From: Microdochium bolleyi
Taxonomy: Eukaryota; Ascomycota; Sordariomycetes; Xylariales; Microdochiaceae
DNA length: 64,000 nucleotides
Assembly: GCA_001566295.1 (NCBI GenBank)
Contig: KQ964253.1
Coordinates: 682,001 to 746,000, forward strand
Direction of reading: 5' to 3'
Made by a program: the position numbers and the translations under genes. The notes beneath the pieces were generated by a model. That model did no database searches, was not told where the DNA came from, and saw only the letters and a list, made by a program, of their open reading frames with translations. Each line of letters opens with the position of its first letter. Positions within the stretch are counted from its first letter, which is position 1. Positions 45,312 to 57,080 of this stretch are shown piece after piece.

Positions 45312-48300
45312 TCAAAGATGCGGACTATCACCCTTCACAAGAAGGACAGCCCCTGCAGACCAAAAGGCAGACAATGCGCCCAGCACGAGAGCCAGCACGA
45401 CTGATGCTGTCTGCATATCATCTGGGTGTGTAGAGATCCAATGTGCAAAGATGACGATGGGGCCGACGAGGAGGAGAACGTGATACACGGCGACTCGGGC
45501 CACGGAAACGGCGTATTCCGGCTCGATGCCCCATACCTCCTCATCCGAACCGCTGCCTTTGAAGCTCTTCTCGCGGTTCGGCAGGCGGGTCAAGCACTGC
45601 CGGCCCTCTGGACATATCCTGCACCTATGGATGAAACGCCACGTGCAGCGGGACTTGCATGCATAGAATCTGCGGCGGAAGTGATGCTCGTTGAAGCCAG
45701 GGTTCAGAATAGATCCTTCTTGGTTGTGCTCTCGCTTATAGTTGTACTCGAGAACGCACGGGAGGCTCCGCCCGTTGTGTTCCATGACATCTTGTGATAA
45801 CTTGCTGAACTTGGAACAGAGTTAGTTGACTTTGATCCAGACGCTGCTGAATAGGGGCATGAGAGAAGCATACTTTGGTGATCTTGCAGTAGCAGACTAT
45901 CCATATAGACAGCCATAGCTTGAGCTTTCCCCTATGCTCGTCGTAGAGTGTTTTCAGGTCCGCAAAGACCCCTGAGTCCTGACTGTCCAGTCTCAGAACT
46001 GCTTGCTCGGGTAGAAATGAGTAATTGAAGCTGTGCAACCCAAGGAGGATGTATCTTCGGAAAGTCGTGTGCTGTTCGTTGTTGACAAGTGCCTGTCGAG
46101 ATCCGGCCCCGCTGATGGAGGGAGCTGTTCTGTTTCTCATCTCAATTTCTGATGAGGTGCTTTGTGATCCGTCAGCAGCATAATTGTTGCTACTCATTAT
46201 CGTGGGCTGTCCGGTATTCGGAGAGTATCTGGCCGCAGCCGCAGAGTGAGTTTGCGCTTTCGTTTTAGGAACAAGCTTCGAAAAAGCCGGGGATGGAGGC
46301 TGATTGCTTGGCGGTGAGCACCAGCCTGGGCTAGTAGGCTGCTTGGGGGTCTTCCTCAAGATTTCCGAAACCAAGTCGTAGTACCTGGCGGGCACCTCTT
46401 GCCATTGAAGAGAGCCACACGTCTTCGAGTTATGTGATTAGCGCGAACCTGTCAAATCTGGGAGTATTCCTTACGCAAGTCCACTCAAGACGAAAATCAT
46501 CATCCTTCAGTTCTCGTTTCGGTTGTGGTAATGGCCACCAGTACCACTTCACCTCTGTATTACTCTGTATCCAGCATTGGAGACGATTGATCGGGGAGGC
46601 TGGTTGGTGCTTCGAGACACGAAGGTCGTCTATGGGGATAGAGCTCAGTACTTCACGCAGCTGCGTGGGCAATAGCATCAACATCAAATCTCTTCGCAGA
46701 ATCCCAGATGCCGTCGATTTCAGGAGATAATTTTTGCAAGCTGCAATATCCCAGTGAGCCGTGGTGTCAGCAACTGGTCGTTCTTCTTCTGATCCGCTCG
46801 CGCTGTGATCGCTGAGCTCATCTTCGAAGTCGATCCGTCTAGGCTGAGTCTGGAGGAAGTCTTCCACCTTGGCGATGCGGTCTTTGTGAAGATCCATATC
46901 CGTTGTGACTTTTGTTTCGTCTTCTTCAGTATCCTCCTCCACCTCTTCCGCGTTCGAAGAGACTTTGCTGATGACGAATAGTCTTCCTCGCCGACTTCGA
47001 AGAAGACCGGCTGTTTTTCGCTCGACCTCGTCCTTAGCTTCCGTTTGGAGATTCAGGTAGTATCTCTTGAAGAGGCGTAACAAGTTCCTGATGAGCCGGT
47101 CCTTGCTCATGGCACGGACTATGACCGGTAAATACTCTTTGAATACAGGGTCTTCTTGTATAGCCTCGCTGATCAGATCTCTCGCCGTCTGAGCTACAAG
47201 CGAAGTCTCTGTGGAATCGATTGAGCCAATATCGTCGTCGACCGTGGGAAGTGAATGTATGTCTATCTGTTTCGCCCAAGGCAATGGGACTGTGTTATCG
47301 TCTTCTGGTTGTGTCGGCGAATATTCGGAAGTTCGACTAGTGAGAGCATTGTGATAAAAGTCCGATCTGGTCTAATTATTGGCGTACCTTCAGCATTGAT
47401 GAAGTTCAGATATGTGTAGCGATGGACTTACATCTCGATCTGTACTCCTGTATTCATCCGAAGCCACGCTCTCCGGAGCATTTTGCTGCTCATTTATCTA
47501 GTACCAATCTCTGTCAGTATCGATGGATGTTGATTAACGAGAGCCAAAACAATAAAGGATATCAGTCTCCCTAGTGTTTTTTGAGTTCGCTCAATCGTTA
47601 ATCTTGGAAGACCGCATGAACAGGGATGGCTTACATCTATATCGTGTCCAAGCAGAAACCGATCATCTTCGTTGCACTCCCGGAACCAGATCTGCAGCTG
47701 AGACGCCCATTGTTTGGCGTTGTACCGCTTTGCCGTATTCACTTGGAGTGCACCTAGCTCGATCAAATCGAGGAGTTTGGCAATGAAGTCTGGGCAGTAC
47801 GAGAGCTTGCGGAGCATCTCTATGTGCTTTAAGTCCGACAGATATCGGCCGCTCACGTTAGCTATACGCATGACCAATGAGGTCTTCCAAAACCAGATAG
47901 GAACGCCGAAATACTTACGCTAACAACCTTGGGGTTCTCTTTGACCTCATATATCTCCCACTTATCGTTCAACTTCAAATGGAAGAATGCTGAGTCTTTG
48001 ATACCAGGATAATACTCTGTTGTACGAATGGTCTCGAAGTTCTGCACCGAGCTATGGCCGAGGAGATACCAGGTCGAGAACTCCAGAATGGTGCAGCCAA
48101 GGCTCCACACGTCTGACTTCTGCGAAACCTTTTCTCCGCTGACATCGTACTCAGGGCTCCTGTACTGTGGTGTTAGACCCGTAGATGGGAAGTCGAGAAG
48201 CTCTTCTCCACTCGGAACCTTGACGCTATGATCGAAGCAAGAGAGCTTGAGAGCCCCAGAGGAAGCCAGAAGGATACTACCAGGCTTGATGTCGCCATGT

Positions 48301-49497
48301 ATACGGCTTGCCATCACGGCCTCGGACGGAGTGTGAAGGCAATCCAGTGCCCGGCCGAGCCCGAGAATCCCCTTGGCAAACCACAAAGCGACTTCTTTGC
48401 CCCGAGCTCTCCCAGGATTCTCTGGGTTGTTGTGCCATTGGTCCCGGAGGCTGCCTGCATGGATCCAAGGAAAGATCAGAAGTGCTTCCCCGTCATGCTT
48501 AAAACTGCCTAGGAGCTGAACGATGTGTCGACAGTTCCGCACAAGGGGGCTCTTGAAAGTATCGAGAACTGCATCGTGGGCACTCTTCGCGGTTACACTC
48601 TTCTCGGAGACAATCTTTACTGCTACGCAACCGTTCTGAAGATCCTTATCCTTTAAGAAGCTATCAGTTCGATCACAGAGACAGGGCTTTGGTATGAATG
48701 AACGAACCTACCGTGACACTGTAATGATCAGGATGTATTGTTGCCTTTACGAGGTCCCCCCACACGCTTCTGTACACAATGTAGCTGTCTGTGATGGGAA
48801 GGACTGCCCGTGGCCAGAACGCGAGGGGTATGGGGGCGGACCCCTGGGTAACGAGCTGAAATGAAGGGCAGACGACATTTTCTTGATACAACCAGAACCT
48901 CCTAACATCAAAGATGGACCATTCTCGTGTGAATGATATTGGTGAACGCCCATTGTGACCACCGCTGCATTCGAGGAACGGTGATGACCCCTGCTCGTGG
49001 ACCATGCCAAATGGCAGGCTATCGTCGCAAATGCCTTCAGCAACAAAATCTGAGATCGTCTCAAGCTTGTTGATGAGTGTCAATATGGCCATCAGCTTTA
49101 TGCTGGCTGAACCAACTTGGGCGGATTCTGTCTGGCCCCGGCAGATCGTTTGAGAAAGTTCGAGGCAAGGTCTGCCAAATGTCCGCTCCAACTCCCGTTG
49201 CACTGTCTCCGACACCAGTAAGCTATCCAGCGCACGCCTGGGGATGAAGAAATTGTGATCCGAGTCGTTCCGCGGCCATCTTGATACCACCATGGCCCTT
49301 ACGAGCAGTCGATCTAGCCTCTCATCTTGCCCTGTATCAGTGTTCAACCACTGGGGTCTCTCTTTAGTCCTGCTATCAACATCGTTGCTTCCGGCGGACT
49401 GTGAAGCTGGCAGGTTGTGTCGTAGCTGTCTGTGATGATTCCCGCGCACCACGCCTGGCATGATTTCCATCCGTGGATCGGCACTCGTGGGTGGCAT
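45312..49497 (-). CDS. Degenerate protein-kinase-domain protein with C-terminal membrane module
   Basis: Seven exons, all phase 0: 49497-48712, 48650-47919, 47826-47635, 47497-47432, 47371-46475, 46422-45874, 45809-45312 (the last acceptor could also be at 45801). The product is about 1239 residues. A kinase fold covers about 230-530: CVAVK (Lys274), HIVQLLGSF, HGDIKPGS (380-387), KLSCFDHS (397-404), YRSPEYD and KSDVWSLGC. Compared with active kinases, HRD is HGD, the catalytic-loop Asn is Ser, DFG is CFD, and the Gly loop is not recognisable, so a pseudokinase is likely. The C-terminal half has an acidic linker, a fungal module (WYWWPLPQPKRELK ... LEWTC/TCG) and two hydrophobic segments near the end (VAVYHVLLLVGPIVIFAHW; VVLALVLGALSAFWSAGAVLL). 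Proteins of this layout occur in other ascomycetes. Function is unknown. The exon 2-3 junction is the least certain. Confidence 0.75.
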
Positions 49498-50601
49498 TCT
49501 CGTACAAAAGCTGGGCTGTTTGAGCACACCGAGAAATAGAGCAAAGGGAAATGAGATTCAAGGTTCTTCATGAAATGTTGCCGAGTGTCGTGCAAAAGTG
49601 AGTCGCACTAGGCGAACACCAGGCTAGTCGAAGCAGACCGCAAGACGACGCTTTGCGGCGGGTTCAACTTACCACCGGTTCGAAATAGGCGGTTATTGGG
49701 CGGTTAGTCGTCGCTCTCTGGGGTCTCATCTCTCGTATCAGCCAAGTGAAACATCAAACACGAACACGATGGCATGAGAAGCAGGAAGAAGCTTACGGCT
49801 GATAAGGTATGTAGCATCACGAGCTGGCACAAGTCAAGCTATGGACGCCTCCCCCGTCGCCTCCAGCAGTAGAAAAACAAAGTGAGGCACCCAGGCGTGT
49901 CCCAGTCGTGTACTCTCTCGACAGTCCAACCAGGCTGGGACACGTAAGCGTATGCAAATGTTGTGGGGAAGTGGCAGTGCTTCAACTCAGCCTGACCATC
50001 AGTCTGGATGCAGCCAACCTCCATGATGTCTGCATGTGCTGAGCTCGTTGCCACCATACCTCCCGACATGCAGCAAATACAGTAGTGCCAGGCACACTTG
50101 TTCAAGCAGTCCAAATCAATGTCTTCAAATAGGTAGCCACTCCTGCAGTCTTATCGTAAGAGATTGCTCCATGGTTCGTATTTTCCGGGTTGGATGCTGC
50201 CCATGCTTGCAGAAACCAGCCTATAGACGATTGATTTTGAAATCATAAAGCGGGAACTCAGGCCGCGGCGTTGGTAGCCAAGTCCAAAGGAATGCCATCA
50301 GTCACAATAGAATCTGGTCGAGTGCTAATGGCGGAACAGCCTCCCCATGCGTATACCCTATTGTAGCCAATGACGATGACTCGGCATTTCCGGGGAATTA
50401 CGAAAACGGCCACCATTTTCAAAAACGGTAGTCTACCTGAGTGACTGTCTTACGTGTGCGGCTTTCTGCAACACCACAAGCTCACATAGAAGGCCATGAT
50501 GAGACTGAGCACGACTGTAAAGACCAAATTGATAGTTTTGTACGACGGTAATTACAAGGCTTACATACAAGAGTAATTTAGTGTAGTCTATTTGCACCTT
50601 T
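49498..50601. other. Intergenic region with possible coding relics
   Basis: Lies between the 5' end of the degenerate-kinase gene and the 3' end of the GH31 gene, both on the minus strand. It holds the kinase-gene promoter and two minus-strand frames that read like pieces of a cysteine-rich secreted protein (listed separately). Confidence 0.5.
49839..50416 (-). pseudogene. Possible remnants of a cysteine-rich protein gene
   Basis: Two minus-strand frames look more protein-like than their surroundings. One, 50416-50258 (52 residues from an ATG), reads RKCRVIVIGYNRVYAWGGC and ends TDGIPLDLATNAAA before TGA. It is preceded by a splice-acceptor-like CACTCAG. The other, open from 50150 to a stop at 49839, reads DCLNKCAWHYCICCMSGG, VGCIQTDGQAELKHC and DTPGCLTLFFYC, with a CTGCAG acceptor-like start. 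No signal peptide exon was found for either, and they cannot be joined in phase by an evident intron. They may be decayed exons, or an unrecognised gene whose first exons I could not place. Confidence 0.3.
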
Positions 50602-53269
50602 TCAAGCAAAACCAGTGACACGCCACACCGACCTCTCCTTCTCGTCAGCCTTGAGCTGCTCGACAGCGCCAACCTTGCCCTCGACCTTGACTACACGGTG
50701 CTCGCCAACAGGCAGGATGATGTCCACACCACTCTTGAGCCACAAGGGCTCAAAAGCGCCGGCCTTCTTCGTCTCGAGGCGTACGGTGATCGTGTCTGGC
50801 GAGGCCTTGTAAGCGATGGTCGTCTCAAAGACCTCCGACTTCTCGGCAGTGCTGAAGCCGTCGTCCTCGAGCCACGTGCTGGCAAACTCGCGGCCTTCGT
50901 TCTTGGGGTCCAGAGTGAGCCGGCCGAACCCATCGGGCAGGTCGGGGACCTCGATGAGCGGCGGCGGGAAGATCTCGACACCGCGCCAGTCGTCCTTGGC
51001 GACGTCGGGGAACTCCGGGTCCGTCTCGGCCACGGTCTCGGTGGGCTCGGGCTTGCCGACGGGGATGGCTGAGCCGATGCGCGCGATGACGGGGATCGAG
51101 GTGTGCCATGTCGACGAGACCTCGTGCCACTGGCCTGCCTTGAGGAACTGGTACGGCGCGTTGGTGTTGAGATAGCCTGGGTCGCTGCCGTTGCTGTCAG
51201 GCAGGTAAACGCGGGCCGTGGAGTCGCCGGGCTCGTAGACGCCGGCGATCATGAGCGCGTCGCCGAACCAGAACTGCGTGTCGCCCTGGTAGATCTTCTT
51301 GGTCCAGACCTCAGGGTCGTTCTCGTAGCCCCAGCCGGTCCACCGCTGGGGTGGGGTGGCGTCGCGGTGGGACAGGAGCGCCTGGGAGTATGTGTAGGGG
51401 ACCAGCTCGTATCGTCGTCGGACCGCCTTGCGGATGATGGGTGTGGTGGAAGGGTATTGGAAGGGCTCGATAACGTCGCCAATCAGGTTGTCCTGAGGAC
51501 TTGTCTTGTAGCAGTTGATTGTGAATCGGGGGGAGTGGACGCCGAGCTGGATCCAGCGGACGAGATGTTCGGGAGTGGGCTGTGGGCCCTCGAAGCCGCC
51601 GATGTCGTGGCCGTAGCACTATGGGATAGTCAGTCACATGTTTTGGAAGGGTTGCTCGGGTGGTTTTGCTTACCTGAAGAAGAGAGAAGCCAGCGTTGAG
51701 TGCCAGAGCATTGGCACCCTTCATGTCTTCCCAGCTCGTGACATTGTCACCACTCCACGACGAGGCGCAGTATCTCATGGTACCAGTGGTTGCACTGCGA
51801 GTCAGGACAAGAGGCCTTCGCTCGGGTTCGGACTCGACAGTCGCGTCGTGCGAGCTCTTGCCCATCAGCTCCGTGTGGATAGCCCGGCCCCAGAGACCAA
51901 TGTCTGCCCGGTCTTCACCTTCGGGGACTGGTACCGTTTTCAGAGCACACTGCCAGTCATCGCTGGGGATGTTGTACTCGTTGTTGTCGTTCCACATGGC
52001 ATCAATGCCAACGTCCTTGAGATCCTTGACGCCCTGGTACCACCAGTCGTAGCCAGCCTTTGAGGTGAAATCGATGTGGCTACCCTCGCCACTCTCGCCT
52101 CCGCCAGCACTCCAGAGTCTTGCAACAGCAGTCTTGCCAGTGGCTGGGTCCTGGAAGAAAGCGCCACTTTCCAGTAGCTTCTTGTACTCGGGGTGGCTAT
52201 CGAGGACATAGGGCTTGACGTTTGCGAGGAGGCGGACACCCTCCTTGTGAGCGGCCTTGGTGAATGCTCGCGGATCCGGGAAACGGTGGTAGTTCCACGT
52301 CATGACGTTTCTTGTCTTGGGCTCGACCTCGGCCACAGTGTAGCCGGAGCTCATCTGGAAGGCCGATGTCGGCATGCCGTGCTCCTTGCACTTGGCGATG
52401 AAGTTGAGAATGGAGTCACTCGCACGTGGCTCGTCCTCCATACTGTACTTCATGCCGCCGCTAATGTAGCCCATCATGTACCTGGGCACGAGGAGGGGGA
52501 AGCCAGCGAGCTGCGCATAAGATCGGACGACGTCCGCTACAGTCTTGCCGAGGATGAGATACTCCTCAAGACCGCCGTGGGCTTGCCGGTAGACCTTGAA
52601 ACGTCCCCACATGCCATCGATTTCTGAGCCGATGTTCCAGGTCGCTCGGGAGTGAGAGGTCGAAAAGATGCCGACGCACCCACTGGGTGTCACATTGATC
52701 AGAAGCGGCACATGCTTGTATAGGGGATCTGTCTTGTAGGCATCGTAGCCAAAAGTGTCGCTGGCAGTGATGTTGAAGCCTCGACCACTCAGGTCCATGG
52801 GGGCTGCCTTCTCTCCCAGGCCAACGTGTAGCGTTCCTTTGTTCCACGCCGAGTAATGGGCAATGCCAGTAGAGTCGAGACCGTACGACCTGTAAGTCAG
52901 ATCCTGGTGGATCGGCTCCTTAGCACCATCAAGATACAACGACACCTTGGGAGCATGGCTCCATTCGACTGTGGCATTCGCAGAACCGGTGTTGATCTTC
53001 CATATGGGCTGGTCTGAGGCTTTCTCAACCTTGAAGGAGGAGGCTGAGGAGTCGGCTTCTGGGCGCTTCACGCTTGGGAAGGGCGGGAGGTGGTGCTTGG
53101 CGGACGTGAAGGTGGTGCGGAAAAGATTGGGTCGGATGGCCTCAAAGGTGAACTGTGAGGGCTCGCCCAGCGCGTCAGGCGCAGTCTGGAGGCTGATTGA
53201 CGCCGAAGAAGTCTGTGCAGAGTCGCCAAGCACGAATTGTGCTGGGACTTGTTCGTTTTGGCGCAGCAT
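50602..53269 (-). CDS. Glycoside hydrolase family 31 alpha-glucosidase/alpha-xylosidase-type enzyme
   Basis: Two exons, 53269-51674 and 51618-50602 (GTAAGC donor, CCATAG acceptor), encode 870 residues. GH31 enzymes hydrolyse or transfer alpha-linked glucose or xylose, or in some cases act as lyases. Landmarks are MMGYISGGMKYSMEDEP, TWNYHRFPDPRAF, the nucleophile motif DAMWNDNNEY (Asp428), the acid/base motif WSGDNVTSW (Asp508), YGHDIGGFEGPQP spanning the splice, and HSPRFTINCYKTSP, followed by beta-rich C-terminal domains. The segment GFSLLQ-CYGHDIGGF confirms the join. No signal peptide is present, so the enzyme is probably intracellular, unlike the secreted fungal alpha-glucosidases. Substrate specificity cannot be told from the sequence. 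Confidence 0.93.
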
Positions 53270-54610
53270 CGTGATGGATGTTGAAGGATGGGGGGGTTGT
53301 CAAGGGAAACGACTCGGCAGACACGGGGCAAGGGGGAGGACGGCACGACCCTTTTGTACCAAGCCAGAAAGCAGCAGAAACCGCCAGCAGGGCGTACGAT
53401 GCCTCAGAAAAATCTAGCCGTTGGGCTTGGGGAAATGCACAGCGAGAACCGGCCATGTCCTGCCGGGCTTCTCCAGAGGCCGTGACCCCAAACCCCAACT
53501 TTGAGTGTGGGGAAGGGCCACTGCGTGCCCAGGACGGCCTCGGATGGTGGGGTAGGGGGGCGGCGAGAATTGCCCATTGCGCGGAGAACGTGGCCGTGGC
53601 GCGGGGTCAGGCCAGCAGCAACAGGGCGCGAAGGCTAGCCTGGCCTGCAGTCTGCCACTCGGACGAGCGCGGCAACAAGATTTGCGGCTGGCGCCCTTGG
53701 TGGATGGCCATCGCGTCGAGGCACCCGCACCAACCCCCACAGTCGGCGGGTCACGAGCGCCAGCTTCCACTGAGGCTCGGACTACCCTTGGACGTGCTGA
53801 GTCCGGTGTGGCATCGGCGGCGGGCTTGGCGAGAGCGGTCTCGGGCGGATGTGTAATGGCCAGAAGTGCCGTCCGCACCGGCGAGTAATGAACCGCAGAC
53901 GACGCCCCACGGAGATACCGTGCTGTGGTCGGCTGATTATGCGGTCGCATAAACTTTGGCATAAGGCCTTGTCAGAGGATGTCTTCCAAGTAGTGAAGGT
54001 CAAGAAAGAGGGTAGCCACTCGGTCAAGACATGTGATTCCAGGCTGGAGAAGCTGGGGGCCTTCGGTAGCTGGTAACCTTGGGAGCAATCTCTCTCGTGG
54101 AGCAATCTGAATGTATCCCTCAACTGGTAAGATATCGTTGTCAACTTTGTGACTGGTCTCAAGTCTGTGAACCTAGGTACTCTCAAGTATGGCCATTCTT
54201 GCGTCTACGTTCAAGCGGAACAGTAACGCTCTTGCCCATGTCTTGCTGATTTCTCAAACCACGGCATTCGGCAGCGTCGATCGCCAAAGCACGTGTACGG
54301 ACATTGAAGCTTGGAAGTATTCTTGGAGGAAGTTAAGTCGTTGTGTTGCCGTTTCCATCACTTCCAGAGCAAACAGCACTTGCCGCCCCACTTACTCGCA
54401 CGACGGGGATTGGCCCTGTGCATCTGGATTGCCCCGCCATCGTCTCTGCTGCTGTGAAGCGCGTGCAAGGTGGTGAGCAGGAGCTTCCCCGCGACACCAA
54501 GCACTGCTCCGATACGGCAGAAATTTGAGTGCACCACGAGCTTCACCTGGATCCCGAAGCCACTCCACCCGATCGCCAAGTGCGAACCAGGTCGCAGCAC
54601 ACACAGCACC
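53270..54610. other. Divergent intergenic region
   Basis: About 1.3 kb between the divergent GH31 and prefoldin genes. The GH31-proximal part has several GTGGGG-type strings (for example near 53505 and 53545) that fit the degenerate CreA consensus SYGGRG. That is compatible with carbon catabolite control of GH31, but such short matches are frequent in GC-rich DNA. No gene was seen. Confidence 0.45.
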
Positions 54611-55682
54611 ATGTCGTCCCAAGGAAAGCAGCCGGCTGCTGCGTACGTCCCTGCTCTGCCCCCTCTACAGCGACCAGCCGCTCGTAAACAATTGTATGAT
54701 GCTAATGCGCTCTCCCGGAATCTGTAGCGACGGCACGGTCACGAACCCCCGGGGTATCCCACAGGCACCCTTTGTCGACAAGGTTGAAGACTATGTCTCC
54801 TCGCGGCAGGAGGTCGAGGCGACACTGCGCAACTTTCAGGAAATGATCTCGTTCGTCATCTTTTTCCTTTTAACGAGCAGACCGAGCCGCGGTGGCTACA
54901 CCATGCCCGAGAAGCTGTCGGCAACAAGGCCTTTGTGGAGATCTGCTCGAACTCGCACGCTCTTTACAGAAGATCGGATAGGCTGATACCATTCTACGCG
55001 GCTTCCACAGAAAATACCAGTTCATGGAGCTGAACTTGCAAAAGCGAATCACCGGCTTGAAGGACAAGATCCCCGACATACAAAAGACCTTGGACACGGT
55101 CAAGTTTCTCCAGACAAGAACGGTATGGAAGCTGGTCGCACCCTTGTGTAGCTTATGGAACGAAGCATGACTCTGACACATTCCTCACGACACGCAGGAC
55201 GAGTCTGAACCAATAGAAACAACATTCGAGCTGAACGAAACACTATTCGCGAAGGCCTCAGTACCAGCAACCAAAGAAGTCTACCTCTGGCTCGGGGTAT
55301 GTACATCCAGCGCAGGTGGAGGAGATCCTTTCGACCGGATGCGAGCTAATATCACGTGCTGCTTGCCTAGGCAAATGTCATGTTGTCTTATCCCGTAGAT
55401 GAGGCTGAAGAACTGTTGACCACAAAATTGGCGACCGCCCAAAGGAGCCACTCGAACTGCGAGGAGGACCTGGAATTCCTGCGAGAGCAGATCACGGTAA
55501 GAACAGCTCCCTGCGTCGACTGGCACATGGCATAGCCGAGCACTAACGGAGCTTCACAGACCATGGAAGTAGCCATTGCCAGAGTGTACAACTGGGACGT
55601 CGTGCAACGGCGGAAAGAACGAGCAGAGGACGAGAACAAGGACAAGGACGAGAAGAAGGAAGAAGGAGACACGAAATCGTAG
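54611..55682 (+). CDS. PAC10: Prefoldin subunit 3
   Basis: Six exons: 54611-54642, 54728-54850, 55011-55122, 55198-55296, 55371-55496, 55560-55682, giving 204 residues. All junctions are GT...AG and in phase. This is an alpha-type subunit of the prefoldin hexamer, which passes unfolded actin and tubulin to the cytosolic chaperonin. The match to Pac10/VBP1 is clear throughout: NPRGIPQAPFVDKVEDYV, FQEMISKYQFMELNLQKR, LKDKIPDIQKTLDTVKFL, EPIETTFELNETLFAKA, VYLWLGANVMLSYPVDEAEELL, CEEDLEFLREQITTMEVAIARVYNWDV. Two long coiled-coil helices flank the beta-hairpins. A charged Lys/Glu/Asp tail ends the protein. The first exon has only ten complete codons, and the start is the first ATG after a short leader. 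Confidence 0.95.
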
Positions 55683-57080
55683 TCTGCAGCCAACAAAATC
55701 ACACCCACACGCCAACCTGTGGGATACAGTGCAGGCTTTCCGAGTCATCATCCAAAGCCAGTCCGTGATGTCGGACCGGGGATAACAGCTGGGCAAGTAC
55801 CATGGGCCAAGGCTACCATGCACGGGGGAGGCACGGCCACACTCAGGTGAAACTTGACAAAAGGCGGCGAGAGATATGAGAAAGCAGGTCGGAACTGTTT
55901 GGAATATCACGAAGAGGCATGTCGCAGAAGAATGATGTCATGCCGATGGGCGACATGTGCGAAACGGCATGTGCGTCCACGACGGTGCCATACAGACCAA
56001 CGAACGGCTGCTCTGATCAATTCGCGGATGCATGCTTGAGCACAACGAACATGCAGACTTTGGACGCATCGCGTCGACACCGTGAGGAGTGCTTGACCGC
56101 CAAGTTCCCCACGTGCACGACCGTCTTGCGCCGATTGATGCACGTCGAAGGGGCTAGGGTGGAGTGGGATGCGCGGCTACATACCCCTAAATGCTCCGTG
56201 GCTGGTTCGCATGGTGTATGCCGTTGATCGGCCCCCGCCACAATCGAGACGGTCAACAGAACGAGGTGCTCGTTGAGAGTGCTGTTGATGGCAGGGCACG
56301 GGTGCATCCAAGTCCTGTACAGTAACAGTGCCTCGCCGAACTCAATTCCGTGTCACGATGAATCGAAGATCTGCCGCGTTCAGGGGTCCCTGCTGAGGAT
56401 ACGAACTTCAGGACGCGGTCGACCCCGCCGACACAGCATGGTCTAATTAGCGGTGTCGGTAGCAAAGCAGGTCGACCCCAGTCTGGTAAGAAAGACTCTG
56501 GATCTTGTTCAGCATAGTCTGCGATTGTAGAGGTCTGAATCTGGTCAGTCTGCAGTTCGTTCCGAGTCTTTTGCAGATGAGCGCTGCGGACTGGGTCGGA
56601 GACCCTGAAAGCCAGTTTCTGGCATTGCCCAAGTGGCGAACCACAGGAGCTCTGACGTGACCCTCTCTCTCTTGTTCCCCGCAACCGCCGGGAGCAGACA
56701 ATGGTTGTCCCTGGCAGGTTCACGGGTTGTTGAACGCTGAGGTAGCTGCCTTTGTCCTCTGTCCTCTACAGCTGGTGACAAGTACTGGAGAGCCCATCGG
56801 CCGTCCCAGTGCCACGTCAGGCTCCGGCGTCTTCCAGCCCCCTGATAATCAGGATTTCCAAGTACTTAAAGTAGTCCGGCGTGGTCGTCCGGCCAGGGCC
56901 GCTGCAGTCCACCCCCGTTCTGCACCCGCCAGCCCCGCTATTGCCTACCCCAGCAACAATCTCATAATCCTCCAGCTCTTGTTGGCGCCGCCTCCGTTCT
57001 CGACCTCGACACCGACTTCACCTCTCTTCACACACTTCCGCACACCTATCCCCAAGCTTCGGCTCCAGCAAACAGTCACC
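55683..57080. other. Intergenic region, no gene seen
   Basis: About 1.4 kb between prefoldin subunit 3 and Sec14, both on the plus strand. The final 120 bp before the Sec14 ATG are C/T-rich (TCACCTCTCTTCACACAC-like), typical of the leaders of well-expressed fungal genes. Other frames are short and unconvincing. Confidence 0.55.

Noticed and set aside
53490..53560. CreA-type GTGGGG sites in the GH31 promoter
   Set aside because: The consensus is very short and expected by chance at this GC content. Mentioned in the intergenic entry but not listed as sites.
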